A program made the position numbers and the translations under genes. The notes beneath the pieces are model-generated. The model was given only the letters and a program-made list of their open reading frames with translations. It searched no databases and was not told the DNA's origin. A stretch of 39,783 nt of DNA from Planctomycetota bacterium. GTDB lineage: Bacteria; Planctomycetota; PUPC01; JACPCR01. Each line of letters starts with the position of its first letter. Positions within the stretch are counted from its first letter, which is position 1. The DNA is taken from contig JASLXP010001307.1 in the NCBI GenBank assembly GCA_030740295.1, positions 1 to 39,783 on the forward strand, read 5' to 3'. Shown one piece after another: positions 1-9,500 of the stretch.

Positions 1-972
1 GTTCTCGATGCTGCCCAGTGGAGCAATCCGAACTGGACGTTCGACAAGCAGGGCGTGATGTCCCGCAGCAAAGGAAACAACTCGACCAGGACGCCCTACG
101 GCAACGCGCGTATCCATCTGGAGTTCCGTTTCCATCCTTCCGACGATCCCGCGTGGAAGGGCCAGCTCTACGGCAACTCCGGCGTATTCCTGATGTCCGG
201 CTACGAGCTCCAGCTCGTGAACAGCTATCACAATCCCACCTTCGCCGATGGCTCATGCGGGTCGATATACGGACAGCATCCGCCGCGGGTCAATGCGAGC
301 CGTTCGCCGGGAGAATGGCAGTCCTATGACATCCTCATGAAGGCTCCGCGCTTTGCGAAGGATGGTTCGGTCGATGAGCCGCTTCGCACCACCATCTTTC
401 ACAACGGCGTCCTCATTCACGATGACGTCTGGGTCTACGGAGAAGTCGGCCGCCCGTACAAGAGGCACGGCAAGCGCCCGCTGATGCTCCAGGATCACAA
501 GGGCACAGAAGTTTCATTCCGCAATCTCTGGATAGTGCCCGATATCGACTACGACCGTTCTCTCGATGCCTACCGCAAGAGCTTCGCCGCCACCCCGACC
601 GTGCTGGCGAAAGTGAAGACGCAAGCCAACGCCCATCCGGAGCGAGCGCCCATCACGATCCTGCCTCCAGGCATGGTCAGGGACATGGACACAGATGCCG
701 ATCGAATCATCACGGTCAAGGAATTCGTGGACTACCGAGCCCGGCAATTCGATCCGTCCGACAAAGATAAGAACGGATTCCTCGATGCGAAAGAGTTTCC
801 GCATTCCAACGCATTCAAGGGCGGCGACAAAAACAAAGACGGCAAGCTCGACCGGGAAGAACACCTCAATATCTATCGCGGTCAGTTCCCCAACGTGGAT
901 GTGAACGGAGACGGCAAGATTACCGCGGCGGACAAGAGGAGACGGAACAAGAAATCAAAGGGCCCCCAGTAA
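1..972 (+). CDS. DUF1080 (3-keto-disaccharide hydrolase-like) protein with C-terminal EF-hands, 5' truncated
   Basis: The reading frame is open from the first base, so the N-terminus lies outside the window. The first ~185 visible residues have the concanavalin-like DUF1080 pattern: GNSGVFLMSGYELQLVNSY, then IYGQHPPRVNASRSPGEWQS, then a late EVSFRNLWI strand. Characterised relatives of this family act on 3-keto-glucosides and related sugars. From about residue 228 (base 682) come four EF-hand-type loops in a row: DMDTDADRIITV, DKDKNGFLDAKE, DKNKDGKLDREE and DVNGDGKITAAD. This suggests a calcium-binding tail typical of exported proteins in planctomycete-like bacteria. The C-terminus ends in a basic Lys/Arg-rich stretch. 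A sulfatase gene starts about 35 bases downstream on the same strand, consistent with a polysaccharide-catabolic group. The family call is firm; substrate and location are inferred. Confidence 0.82.
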   Translation, partial: VLDAAQWSNPNWTFDKQGVMSRSKGNNSTRTPYGNARIHLEFRFHPSDDPAWKGQLYGNSGVFLMSGYELQLVNSYHNPTFADGSCGSIYGQHPPRVNASRSPGEWQSYDILMKAPRFAKDGSVDEPLRTTIFHNGVLIHDDVWVYGEVGRPYKRHGKRPLMLQDHKGTEVSFRNLWIVPDIDYDRSLDAYRKSFAATPTVLAKVKTQANAHPERAPITILPPGMVRDMDTDADRIITVKEFVDYRARQFDPSDKDKNGFLDAKEFPHSNAFKGGDKNKDGKLDREEHLNIYRGQFPNVDVNGDGKITAADKRRRNKKSKGPQ

Positions 973-1007
973 GAGCGAAATTACTGAAACCAGTGAACCC
1001 CCACCGA

Positions 1008-2435
1008 ATGCTTCGATCCAGTTTCCTCGGATGTCTGTTCCTCGCGTTGCCTGCGCTGGCGAGGGGAGAGGGGCGCCCCAACATCATCGTCATCCTCGCA
1101 GATGATATGGGCTACGGGGACTGTGGCGTTTACAGCCCTGACTCCAAAATCAGAACGCCTCATATCGATCAACTGGCCAGGGAAGGGCTGCGCTTCACGG
1201 ATGCGCATGCAGCCGGCAGCACCTGCACGACTTCACGTTATGGGATGCTGACCGGAATCAATCCCGTCCGGACTGGCGTCCTGAACACCTTGCCGGCAAG
1301 GGGGAACCCGATCATTGATGAGAGCGAAGTCACGATTGCCTCGCTGCTGAAAGACCAGGGCTACGTCACGAGGATGATCGGGAAATGGCACCTGGGTTCT
1401 GAAATGGACATGTCGGGAAAGGGACGCGCATTCGACTTTTCCAAGCCGCTCAAAGGTGGCCCCCTGGACCATGGCTTCGACTCCTTCTATGGCATTCACT
1501 CTTCTCCTGGAGCGTCGCCGTTATGTTACTTCAGAGGTCGTGAGGTCGTTGATAGACCGACGGAGAAGATCAGTTTTAAGAAAGACCGCCCGGGTGGGAA
1601 GGCGCTCGTAGCCAGAGCCATGAGGGCTCCGGGTTTCGAGCAGGAAGAGGTGAGCCCGTCGTTCTGCCGGGAAGCGGTCGAGTTCATTCGCAAGCATGCC
1701 GTGTCCAAGGAATCCAGGCCTCTGTTCCTTTACTACGCCTCGCCCATTCCTCATCAGCCCTGGGTGCCGAGCAAGGAGTTTCAGGGCAAGAGCAAACTCG
1801 GTGCGTATGGTGATTTTGTGATGCAGCTCGACGATGTCGTCGGGCAGATCAACCGCACTCTGAAAGAAACCGGTCTCGACAAGAACACGCTCATTCTTTT
1901 CACCAGCGATAACGGACCCGGTCCGTGGGCCGTGAAGGCCATGAGCGAATTCGGACACGCCTCCGCGGGAGTCCTTCGTGGAAAGAAGTCGGATAGCTGG
2001 GAAGGAGGGCATCGAGTCCCGTTCGTCGTGAAGTGGCCCGGTCGGATTCCCGCTGCAAGCCTTTCGGACTCCACCGTCAATTTCACCGACCTCTTCGCAA
2101 CCCTTGCTGAAATGCTGAAGGTGGATCTGCCTCAGACTTATCCGAACAGCGCGAAGGACAGTTACAGCTTTTATCCGGTGCTGCTGGACCCTGCGACAGA
2201 GCATCAACGTCCGGCCATGATCAACGGCCGACACGCGATTCGTGTTGGCGACTGGAAGCTGATCTCAACAAGACGGCATGAAGACGCGGCCACCGTCGGA
2301 CCATCCCGGTTCGAGCTTTACAACCTGGCGAATGACATCGCCGAACAGAACAACGTATCACAGGCCAACCCGGAAAGGACGAAACGTCTCTTCACTGAAT
2401 TCAGAAAGTTTGCGGAGAGCCGAAAACTTAAATAG
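1008..2435 (+). CDS. Exported sulfatase (formylglycine-dependent family) with unusual CTTSR active-site motif
   Basis: An alkaline-phosphatase-fold sulfatase that would hydrolyse sulfate esters, probably on polysaccharides, outside the cytoplasm. I chose the ATG at 1008; a GTG five codons upstream is also in frame, and neither has a clear Shine-Dalgarno. The start gives a hydrophobic signal peptide (residues 1-~20). Visible motifs are the metal-binding ILADDMGYGD (D32, D33), GKWHLG (K126, H128), a PHQPW His segment, FTSDNGPG, and a late WEGGHRVPF. The maturation site reads C73-T-T-S-R instead of the usual C-x-P/A-x-R, so Pro/Ala at position 3 is replaced by Thr. Length (475 aa) is normal. It sits between the DUF1080 gene and a second sulfatase. 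The substrate cannot be read from sequence. Confidence 0.9.
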   Translation: MLRSSFLGCLFLALPALARGEGRPNIIVILADDMGYGDCGVYSPDSKIRTPHIDQLAREGLRFTDAHAAGSTCTTSRYGMLTGINPVRTGVLNTLPARGNPIIDESEVTIASLLKDQGYVTRMIGKWHLGSEMDMSGKGRAFDFSKPLKGGPLDHGFDSFYGIHSSPGASPLCYFRGREVVDRPTEKISFKKDRPGGKALVARAMRAPGFEQEEVSPSFCREAVEFIRKHAVSKESRPLFLYYASPIPHQPWVPSKEFQGKSKLGAYGDFVMQLDDVVGQINRTLKETGLDKNTLILFTSDNGPGPWAVKAMSEFGHASAGVLRGKKSDSWEGGHRVPFVVKWPGRIPAASLSDSTVNFTDLFATLAEMLKVDLPQTYPNSAKDSYSFYPVLLDPATEHQRPAMINGRHAIRVGDWKLISTRRHEDAATVGPSRFELYNLANDIAEQNNVSQANPERTKRLFTEFRKFAESRKLK

Positions 2436-2711
2436 CGCTCGATGTGGATGCGCGTTCCCACCGTAGCGACAAGCTGCTGCCACCAGCTTGTCGTCAACGG
2501 CCTCTAGAGGCCGTTTGCCAGCCCCACAAGCTGCCAGCTTGTCGTCAACGGCCTCCAGGCCGTTTGTCAGCCCCACAAGCTGGCACCAGCTTGTAGGTCC
2601 TCCAGACGGCCTCTAGAGGCCGTTTACGACAAGCAGGCTGCTCGTCGCTGCGTAGTCCCGACGAAAGACACAAGCCGGCAAGACTCCAGACCAAGCCGAC
2701 GATACAGCACC
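2436..2711. repeat. Intergenic array of three units with nested palindromes
   Basis: The spacer between the two sulfatases holds three tandem-like units, roughly 2469-2525, 2526-2574 and 2575-2632. Each unit carries two inverted repeats. The first pairs ACAAGCTG with CAGCTTGT. The second is CGGCCTCTAGAGGCCG, a perfect palindrome in units 1 and 3; unit 2 has the shortened CGGCCTCCAGGCCG. The units vary in length by indels between the stems. Such structures could form stacked RNA hairpins and end transcription or stabilise message 3' ends, but no T-run follows. Confidence 0.85.
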
Positions 2712-4646
2712 ATGAATAATCTCCTTCACCGAACCACATCCATGTTGAACAGACACCACCTTTTCCCCCTCGCCTTTGGTCTTCCGATTACCCTTGCCAC
2801 TGCCGCGGCGCGCCCGGCAAAACCCAACATCGTTTTGATCCTCACCGACGACCTCGGTTGGCAGGACGTGAAATGTTACGACATCGACGAGCCGACTCCG
2901 ATGGAGACGCCGAATATCGATGCGTTGGCGAAGAGGGGAGTAAAGTTCTGGCAGGCCTACGCGCCCGCGCCCACCTGCGCGCCGACGCGCTGCGCCATCC
3001 TGAGTGGTATACATCCGGCCCGGGCGCAGAAGACCCATGTTGTTGGGGGCGCTCCGCCGGCTCCCCATCACCTGAGGGCCTGGACGATGATGTCACCCTG
3101 GTTCAGCGGCCGCATGCCGGAAGACACGTTCACTCTCGCCCGCGCGCTCAAGTCGGCTGGCTACGTCACGGGGCACAGCGGCAAGTGGCATGTCGCGGTC
3201 AGCCACCACGCGTTTCCGCAGCCGAAGGATGTGGGTTTCGATTGGACCCGTCATGACCTCGGCGCTAGCCGCGCCATGAAACCGCACCGGATGACCGGCT
3301 TTGCCACGCGCAGTGCCGACGATCCGTATCGCCTCGATGAGCAGGGATTTCCTCTTGACCAGACCACCGAGGACGCCATGACCTTCGTGCGCGAGCACAA
3401 GGACAGGCCGTTCTTTCTCTACTACTGCACCTGGCTCGTACACACGCCCATCCACACGCGGAGCAAGGCGCTGCTCGATAAATACGTGAAGAAGCTCGGT
3501 GTAAAACTCCCTGAAGATCCGAAACAGAATTGGATGGGCAAAGGGCAGACTAACCCCTTCTACTGCGCCATGGTCGAACAGCTCGACCACTATGTCGGCA
3601 ACCTTTTCAAATACCTCGAACGGACCGAAGACCCGCGCTGGCCCGGCCACAAGCTCATCGAGAATACCTACGTCATCTTTACCTCAGATAACGGCGGTAT
3701 GGAAGGCAGTCGCCACCAGATCATCACGGACAATTACCCGCTCGACCGCGGCAAGATCTCCCTGATGGAAGGCGGCACACGCGTCCCGCTCATCATCACC
3801 GGCCCCGGAATTCAGAAGGGCGTCGAAACCGACGTGATGGTCAACGGCCTCGACTTCTACCCGACCATCCTTTCCCTGACCGGAGCGAAACGCCCGAAGG
3901 ACATACATCTCGACGGCTGTGACCTCGCCCCCCTGCTGAAACAGGAGCCGACCAATCCAAAGCTCGTGCGCGAGACCGATGGCCGCGTCCGCAACACCAT
4001 GGTCTGGCACTTCCCCAACAGCGCAGCCCTGGAAAGCACCATCCGTGTCGGCGACTACAAGCTCGTCCGCAACTACGACCACGTGAACAATCCGAACAAT
4101 CGCGAGCTCGAGCTCTACCGTCTCTACAAAACGGAGAATGGGAAACAGGTCAGGACGGATATCGAAGAGGCAAAAGATCTGGCCGACTCCATGCCGGAAA
4201 AGTCGAGGGAGCTGAACAGGCGGCTCACGGAAATCCTGACCGAAATGAAGGCCAGCTATCCCTATTACAACCCGCACGGGCAGCGTGCACCGGCCACGAA
4301 GAAAAACGTCTGCACCGTCCTATCTCACAAGCAGACCGGTAACACGGTTGAATTCACCTATCGCGAGAACGGAGCGAAGGTCGTCCGCGCCAACCTCATC
4401 TACACCCTCAACGGCGGTGCCAGATACGAGGAATGGTACTGCGCTCCGGTCAAACTCGATCCCGCCAACAAGGCCGTCGCCAAACTCCCGAAAGGCACGA
4501 CGCACTACTTCCTTAACCTGATCGACGAAAACAACTTTCTGCGGAGTCACCCCGAAGTGCTGGACCCAAAGACCGTCAGTAAGCGGCAGGTGAAATACTC
4601 CGAGCGGGCACTCAAGGCGCAGGGCCTTCCCGGGGCCAAGCGTTAG
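2712..4646 (+). CDS. Exported sulfatase with C-terminal extension
   Basis: A second formylglycine-type sulfatase (644 aa) with a canonical active-site motif: C89-A-P-T-R from the first ATG, followed by the family's AILSG. The metal site is ILTDDLGW (D46, D47). GKWHV and FTSDNGG segments follow, and a late EGGTRVPLI segment matches the family. A signal peptide is present. An in-frame ATG at 2742 gives a more standard one (hydrophobic core then TAAARPAK), so the true start may be there; neither start has a good Shine-Dalgarno. After the sulfatase core, about 120 residues (from ~525) form an extra, probably beta-rich domain containing EWYCAPVKL, which I do not recognise by name. The gene probably acts with the upstream sulfatase on a sulfated glycan, which is inferred from adjacency only. 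Confidence 0.92.
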   Translation: MNNLLHRTTSMLNRHHLFPLAFGLPITLATAAARPAKPNIVLILTDDLGWQDVKCYDIDEPTPMETPNIDALAKRGVKFWQAYAPAPTCAPTRCAILSGIHPARAQKTHVVGGAPPAPHHLRAWTMMSPWFSGRMPEDTFTLARALKSAGYVTGHSGKWHVAVSHHAFPQPKDVGFDWTRHDLGASRAMKPHRMTGFATRSADDPYRLDEQGFPLDQTTEDAMTFVREHKDRPFFLYYCTWLVHTPIHTRSKALLDKYVKKLGVKLPEDPKQNWMGKGQTNPFYCAMVEQLDHYVGNLFKYLERTEDPRWPGHKLIENTYVIFTSDNGGMEGSRHQIITDNYPLDRGKISLMEGGTRVPLIITGPGIQKGVETDVMVNGLDFYPTILSLTGAKRPKDIHLDGCDLAPLLKQEPTNPKLVRETDGRVRNTMVWHFPNSAALESTIRVGDYKLVRNYDHVNNPNNRELELYRLYKTENGKQVRTDIEEAKDLADSMPEKSRELNRRLTEILTEMKASYPYYNPHGQRAPATKKNVCTVLSHKQTGNTVEFTYRENGAKVVRANLIYTLNGGARYEEWYCAPVKLDPANKAVAKLPKGTTHYFLNLIDENNFLRSHPEVLDPKTVSKRQVKYSERALKAQGLPGAKR

Positions 4647-4829
4647 AAACACATTGCTGATTTCCATAGGAGAAACTGACCCGCGTCGGCTTCGTCGGCT
4701 GGGAGCATGTTTCATAACTGAAGAGGTCTCCAACCGACGACAGACCGATGCAAAGGACCAAAAAGACTAATCAGTGACGAAACTTAATCGCCCTGGATAT
4801 GCCTCTCGCATGGGAACGTCCTCTTCGTT
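4647..4829. other. Convergent spacer with a weak inverted repeat
   Basis: Between the second sulfatase and the convergent Gfo/Idh gene. GTCGGCTGGGAG near 4694 can pair imperfectly with CTCCAACCGAC near 4728. There is no U-tract. It could be a weak bidirectional terminator. Confidence 0.35.
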
Positions 4830-5999
4830 CTACAGGGCGTACTGCGGAATCTTCATCAGCTCGCCTCCCTTGAGAGCCGATTGGTGCGCGACGATGCCGC
4901 TGACCGTCATGTTCAGGGATTGGGCCACATCGATGAGCGGGGTGCGGTCCAGCAGAATCGCTTCGACGAACTCGCTCATCAGGTAGCCGTGGGAGCCGCC
5001 ATGACCGCCGGCGGCAACTCCGGGAGGAAGCGGGGGACGGGCGATGACCGGCGGTACGTCATCTTTCCGGGCGCTCTGAAAATTACCGTAAAAGGTGCCC
5101 TTCTCCGTGCGAATCCGCCCTCGCTCACCTCCCTCGCCCGGCGTATCCCAGCTCACCGCCATGCGCGACATGCCTCCCTCGCTGGTGCGGAACAGAGCGA
5201 TTTCGGTGCCGAAGGGATTCCCGTACCGATTGTTCTCTGGCTGCAGGTGTTCCAGACTGCTGGGTATGCCCATACAGGAGACCTCGGTGAAGCTCCCGCC
5301 GGTGACGCCCATGTAGTAGGCGTTCGAGTGGGTGGGATACCACTGCGGGGGCAGGCCGGTGCGCCATCCCTCGTGCGCGGCCAACGGCGAGCCGAAGTAG
5401 TGCCAGTACTCGCCTTCCGAGTAGATGACCTTGCCCAGGTCGCCGGCTCGATACATCTCCCGCATGGTATGGAGATCCTCATGGAAATACGACGTCTCGA
5501 ACATCATGTACTGGCGGCCGCTGGCCTTGACTGCGGCAAAGAGCGCGTCGGCATCTTCGAGTGATCCGAAGACCGCCGGGACGGCGGAGGCGACATGCTT
5601 GCTGGCCTGGAGCGACGCGATGGCCAACCGGGCATGGCTCGGCGCGTCGGTGGCCACGAAGATGGCTTCAAGCGAGTCGTCCCGGATCAGCTCTTCGCAC
5701 GACGAGTACGTTTTCTCGCAGCGGCAGACTTTGGCCAGCTCGGCGCACTTATCGGGATCCAGGTCGGCCACCGCGGCGACGGTGACGTTCGGGTGGTCCT
5801 GAAAGTGAAACGCCGGGCCGAATCTACAAACGCCATACCCAGCGATCCCGACTCGGATCTTCCGGTCAGAAACGGGCTGCCAGTTCTTCGCGGCCTCTTC
5901 ATCAGTGACCGCCTCCTCGAACCCCTGGATCGGGGAGGTTTCGGCGGCAGCTTCCGCGGGGCTGCCGGCCTCCGGTTCATCGTGTTTCTTCGGTGACAT
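4830..5999 (-). CDS. Gfo/Idh/MocA-family protein lacking the EKP lysine
   Basis: An NAD(P)-binding Rossmann domain starts at about residue 48 with the glycine motif GIAGYGVCRFG (G51, G54, G56). The usual VADLDP acidic turn follows, then a C-terminal Gfo/Idh/MocA domain. Before it lies a ~45-residue, Glu/Ala-rich and probably disordered N-terminal extension. The position of the family EKP motif reads A139-V140-P141, so the lysine normally important for catalysis is absent. The protein may be non-catalytic, or use a different residue. The start is well supported: a perfect AGGAGG (6011-6006) lies six bases upstream of the ATG. It is convergent with the upstream sulfatase gene and is divergently paired with the 1624-aa exported protein across a repeat-bearing spacer. 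Substrate unknown. Confidence 0.85.
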   Translation of the reverse strand: MSPKKHDEPEAGSPAEAAAETSPIQGFEEAVTDEEAAKNWQPVSDRKIRVGIAGYGVCRFGPAFHFQDHPNVTVAAVADLDPDKCAELAKVCRCEKTYSSCEELIRDDSLEAIFVATDAPSHARLAIASLQASKHVASAVPAVFGSLEDADALFAAVKASGRQYMMFETSYFHEDLHTMREMYRAGDLGKVIYSEGEYWHYFGSPLAAHEGWRTGLPPQWYPTHSNAYYMGVTGGSFTEVSCMGIPSSLEHLQPENNRYGNPFGTEIALFRTSEGGMSRMAVSWDTPGEGGERGRIRTEKGTFYGNFQSARKDDVPPVIARPPLPPGVAAGGHGGSHGYLMSEFVEAILLDRTPLIDVAQSLNMTVSGIVAHQSALKGGELMKIPQYAL

Positions 6000-6502
6000 T
6001 ATTTTCCTCCTGATAAAAGACCTGTATTCACTCCGAGCCCGCTCTCAATGGTAGTCACTGCTTAAGAGTACCAACAACCAGATCCCTGTGGCCTGAAACT
6101 GCAATCAAAGAGTTCGTCGCGCGCCAGTAATGGCGTTCTGAAGAATCCGATGACTCGGCTACTACAAACATCCTGACCCTAACACCGCCTGTGGCGCAAC
6201 CAAATCGTGGCACGGCCGTCTCGGCCGTGATTCACGGGCGGGACGCCCGTGCCACAACGCATGCGGCTTCTAGCTGCAATTGTAGCAACAGGTGTCACCA
6301 GCCTGGAGCGAAGGCATACGCGAGCTGCCTGGAAAGATCCGACAAAGCTCGCGACAGACAAAACTGTCCTGGTGTAGCGGACGACTTCTTTATCGCGAGC
6401 TTTATCTGTAACGTTGTCGGTCTGAAGCGCTCGAAAAAGCTCGCGACAGAAAAACATCTGAACGGCGCAAGCAGATCGACTGGCTCAAACTGAAGGAGAA
6501 AC
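6000..6502. other. 503-bp divergent spacer with dispersed repeats
   Basis: This spacer separates the divergent Gfo/Idh and 1624-aa genes, so promoters for both must lie here; no convincing -35/-10 pair was seen. It contains the 63-bp repeat listed separately (6195-6257). The 15-mer AAAGCTCGCGACAGA occurs twice, at 6344-6358 and 6436-6450, and an 11-base reverse-complement copy (TCGCGAGCTTT) lies between them at 6393-6403. The inverted copy could pair with either direct copy to give alternative hairpins in the leader of the downstream gene. Short open frames across this region are made of repeat sequence and are not considered genes. Confidence 0.7.
6195..6257. repeat. 63-bp double-palindrome repeat, copy 1
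   Basis: The unit joins two inverted repeats: CACGGCCGTC with CGGCCGTG, and CACGGGCG with CGCCCGTG. It is bounded by GTGGCAC and GTGCCAC, which also pair. An exact 63/63 copy lies at 16191-16253 in the opposite orientation. It matches a class of intergenic repeat that, from memory, is widespread in planctomycete/verrucomicrobial-type genomes and often generates spurious short open frames. Confidence 0.92.
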
Positions 6503-9500
6503 ATGCTCAAACGAATCACTGCCGGACTGGTCATCCCACTGCTGTGTCTGGTCTGCATGGCGACAGAGGCATGGGCTGAGGAGGAGCCGGTCTATGCACA
6601 GGATTTCTCAGACGCCGGTGAAGAGAACTACAAGCTCACCCATGGCTCGCAGGTGAAAGATGGGAAACTGGTCTGTAACCAGGGCGCTTTCGAGCTGTTC
6701 TTTACGCCGGAGACGCCGGTGAAGGTTTCCTTCAAGGTCCGGGAGCTGCAGCTCTTTCGCGGCGCCGACCATCATTGGGGTTTCCACCTCCACGGCGGCG
6801 ATGGTTATCACGATCACGTCTATACCCGCGGCACAGGACATGGCGCGATCAGTACGCTCCGACGCAACAAGAGCCAGGTCGGCACGGTGACCGGCGGCAA
6901 GAAGGCGGTCATCAGCCGCGGCGAGAATGAGCCGTGGAGCAAGGTGGACGTCTATGTCGGCAAAAAGACTTTCGGGGTCAGCATCAACGGTGAGAGCTGT
7001 ATCGTCCAGGACGTGGCCCTGCTGCCGCTGAAGAAGGTGACGTTTTACGGCTACCGTGTGAAGTTCGAGATCGATGACGTGAAGGTCACCCGCCTGGAAG
7101 AGAAACGAATCAAACTGATCGAGCAGCCGGTCTTCGCCGCTTCCTTCGACGGCACTCTGGCCGCCACGGGCGCGGACGGCCAGCTCATCTCACCGGCCAC
7201 ATCCAGGGGACACCGGTTTCTGCCCGGTGTTTCCGGGATGGGCTTCTCCTGCGAACAGAATCTGCCTCTCCTCGGCATCAAGTATTTTCCGAAAGACCGT
7301 TGGCAGATTACCGAGCGCAAGGAGTTTCAGGGCCACGACGTTGTGCAGGTCCTTGTTCCGAATCTGAAGGACTTCGTCTTCGAGGCCCGGTTCCAGCGTC
7401 TCGGTAACGTGCCCAGGCAAGACCATCACTTCAACTTTGGCATCTCCTCAGCGGGCAAGCACGTCTTTGCCCTGCACGTGCGCGACAACAGTTGGATGCA
7501 CCGCAGCAACAAGCCCGGAGAGCAGTACCGATCATTCAAAGCGGAGAACAAGGTCAAGAACAATGTGGACGAAGAGCCGATTCGTTTCCGGCTGACCCGC
7601 AAGGCCGGCAAGCTTACCGTGTCGCTCGATGGCAAAAGCTACGACCTCGGCAATCCCGACCTGGGCGAGGTGAGCGGTCTCGGTTTCAACGGATATGGCG
7701 TCAAGTACAAGATCGATGACCTGAAGGTCAGCGGCGGCGATTTCAGTCTGGAAGAAGACTTCAATAAGCGCCCGCCCGGCCCGCAGGTTCCCGGCGTCAC
7801 CTATGCCCTGGAAGAACCTTTCGATGACAAGGTCGGAGGCGTCTCCTTCTGGGTGAGGTCGAATGACGGCAAACATCTCGGGCTGTTCAGTCTCACAGAC
7901 GAGAGACCTGGCAAGGAGGGACAGCGATTCAGCGCGAGCCTGGGCCATGGCGCCACCTTCAGCGTCAAGCGTTCCGATGCGAAGAACACGCTTTACTACA
8001 TGCGGCGCCTTACGATCTTTCCGGGTGACTGGTTTCACGTGGCGTTGACCTGGGAGGAGAGCGGCAATGCCCGGCTGTTCGTCAACGGGCTGCCGTATCC
8101 GGTCTGCTTTGCGGCCGGCCAGCGTTGTCCTCTTTTTTTTAATGCGGACGTGGCCGGCATCAGGCAGCTCCTGCTCAGCCGGCGCGGCGATTACACGCTG
8201 GACGAACTGAAGTTCTATCACCGGCCGCTTTCCAACAGCGAGGCCTATGACGAATACCGGTCGGTCATGCCCATCGACCTCGTGATGGAACGCTCCATCA
8301 TTGATGGGGAAGCGGGCGAACCGATCACGCTCCAGGCCGCGCCCGGCGGCACTTACATGCTCCCGTATCCCGTGCCTGGCAAACCCTTCGTCAAGGCCCA
8401 GGTCACCATGAAGCTCGAGCTCTTCAATGCGGAAGGCGAAAAGCTCAAGACGGAACGCAAAGAACTCGCGGTCGACAAGCCCGTCGATGTCTCCATGGAT
8501 GGCATCAAGCTGCCGGTGGGCAACTACAGGCTCCTGGCGACCATCCATTACAACGACAGAACGTTTCAACGAACTTTTGAAGTGGCCAGCTTCACCGAGA
8601 GAGTCGCCAGTGAGGTCAGCAAGGCTCCTTACAAACTGGGCAAGGTCATCTTCGAGAAGAACTTCACCGACCCCGCGGACAAAGAGCTGGTGAGCGAAGG
8701 CATCACTGTCAGCGGGTCTCTCAACGGCACCGATTATCTCGAAGCAGGAACCAACAAACGCGATCGATTGGGCACTGTGGTATCGTTCCCCGCTGAGTTC
8801 ATCGGCAAACCGGTCGTGCTCGAAATCGAGTGGCCGGACGACAAGGTGCGCAACATGGGCCTCTACATGTATCGGGAGTCCAAAGGCAAGCAGCACCGTG
8901 ATCGATTGCAGAGCGGCATCCAGGCCGGGAACGAATACCCCAACGGTCACCGGATTGAGAAGGCCCGTTACCTCTTCTTCCCCGGCATGGAACACTACCT
9001 CTTTGAAGCCCGCACCTATGCGCCCGGTCATCCCGCCGCGGTGAGCAGCATCCGCGCCTACGAGGTCGTCGGCGAGCTCCCACGGCTGGCAATTCATTAC
9101 CCCGAGAACATGGAAGGCCGTCACTTCGGGCACTTCGACGAAGATCAGACCTTCACCACGAATCTGCGCATCGACAATGAACTGACCGAGGAATACCCAA
9201 GGAAGACGCTCCAGCAGAACCACGACCTGATGCGCTACTTCGACTACACCGGTCAGAACACCATGCACTACCCGACCTGGCGCTACTCATACAGCTTCAA
9301 TCCGCTGGAAGGCAGCATCGGCAACGGCCTGTATCCCGGCAAGGTCGGGGAGCTGGCGTACGTGTTCGACTCCTTTCACCGTCACAACAAGAAATACGTG
9401 GCGATGGTCAACTTTTTCACGCTCCCCGATATGAGCGTCACGGAATCGATACAGTACGACTTCGCCGGCAAGGGCATGCTGTCGCTGGATCGATTCGGCA

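Noticed and set aside
6191..6493. 100-codon frame upstream of the giant gene
   Set aside because: Its N-terminal part is the translated 63-bp palindromic repeat; no independent coding signal.
7532..9268. Long open frame (578 codons) on the minus strand inside the giant exported gene
   Set aside because: Antisense to a clearly coding region with a signal peptide and domain motifs; no recognisable domain; explained by GC-biased codon use.
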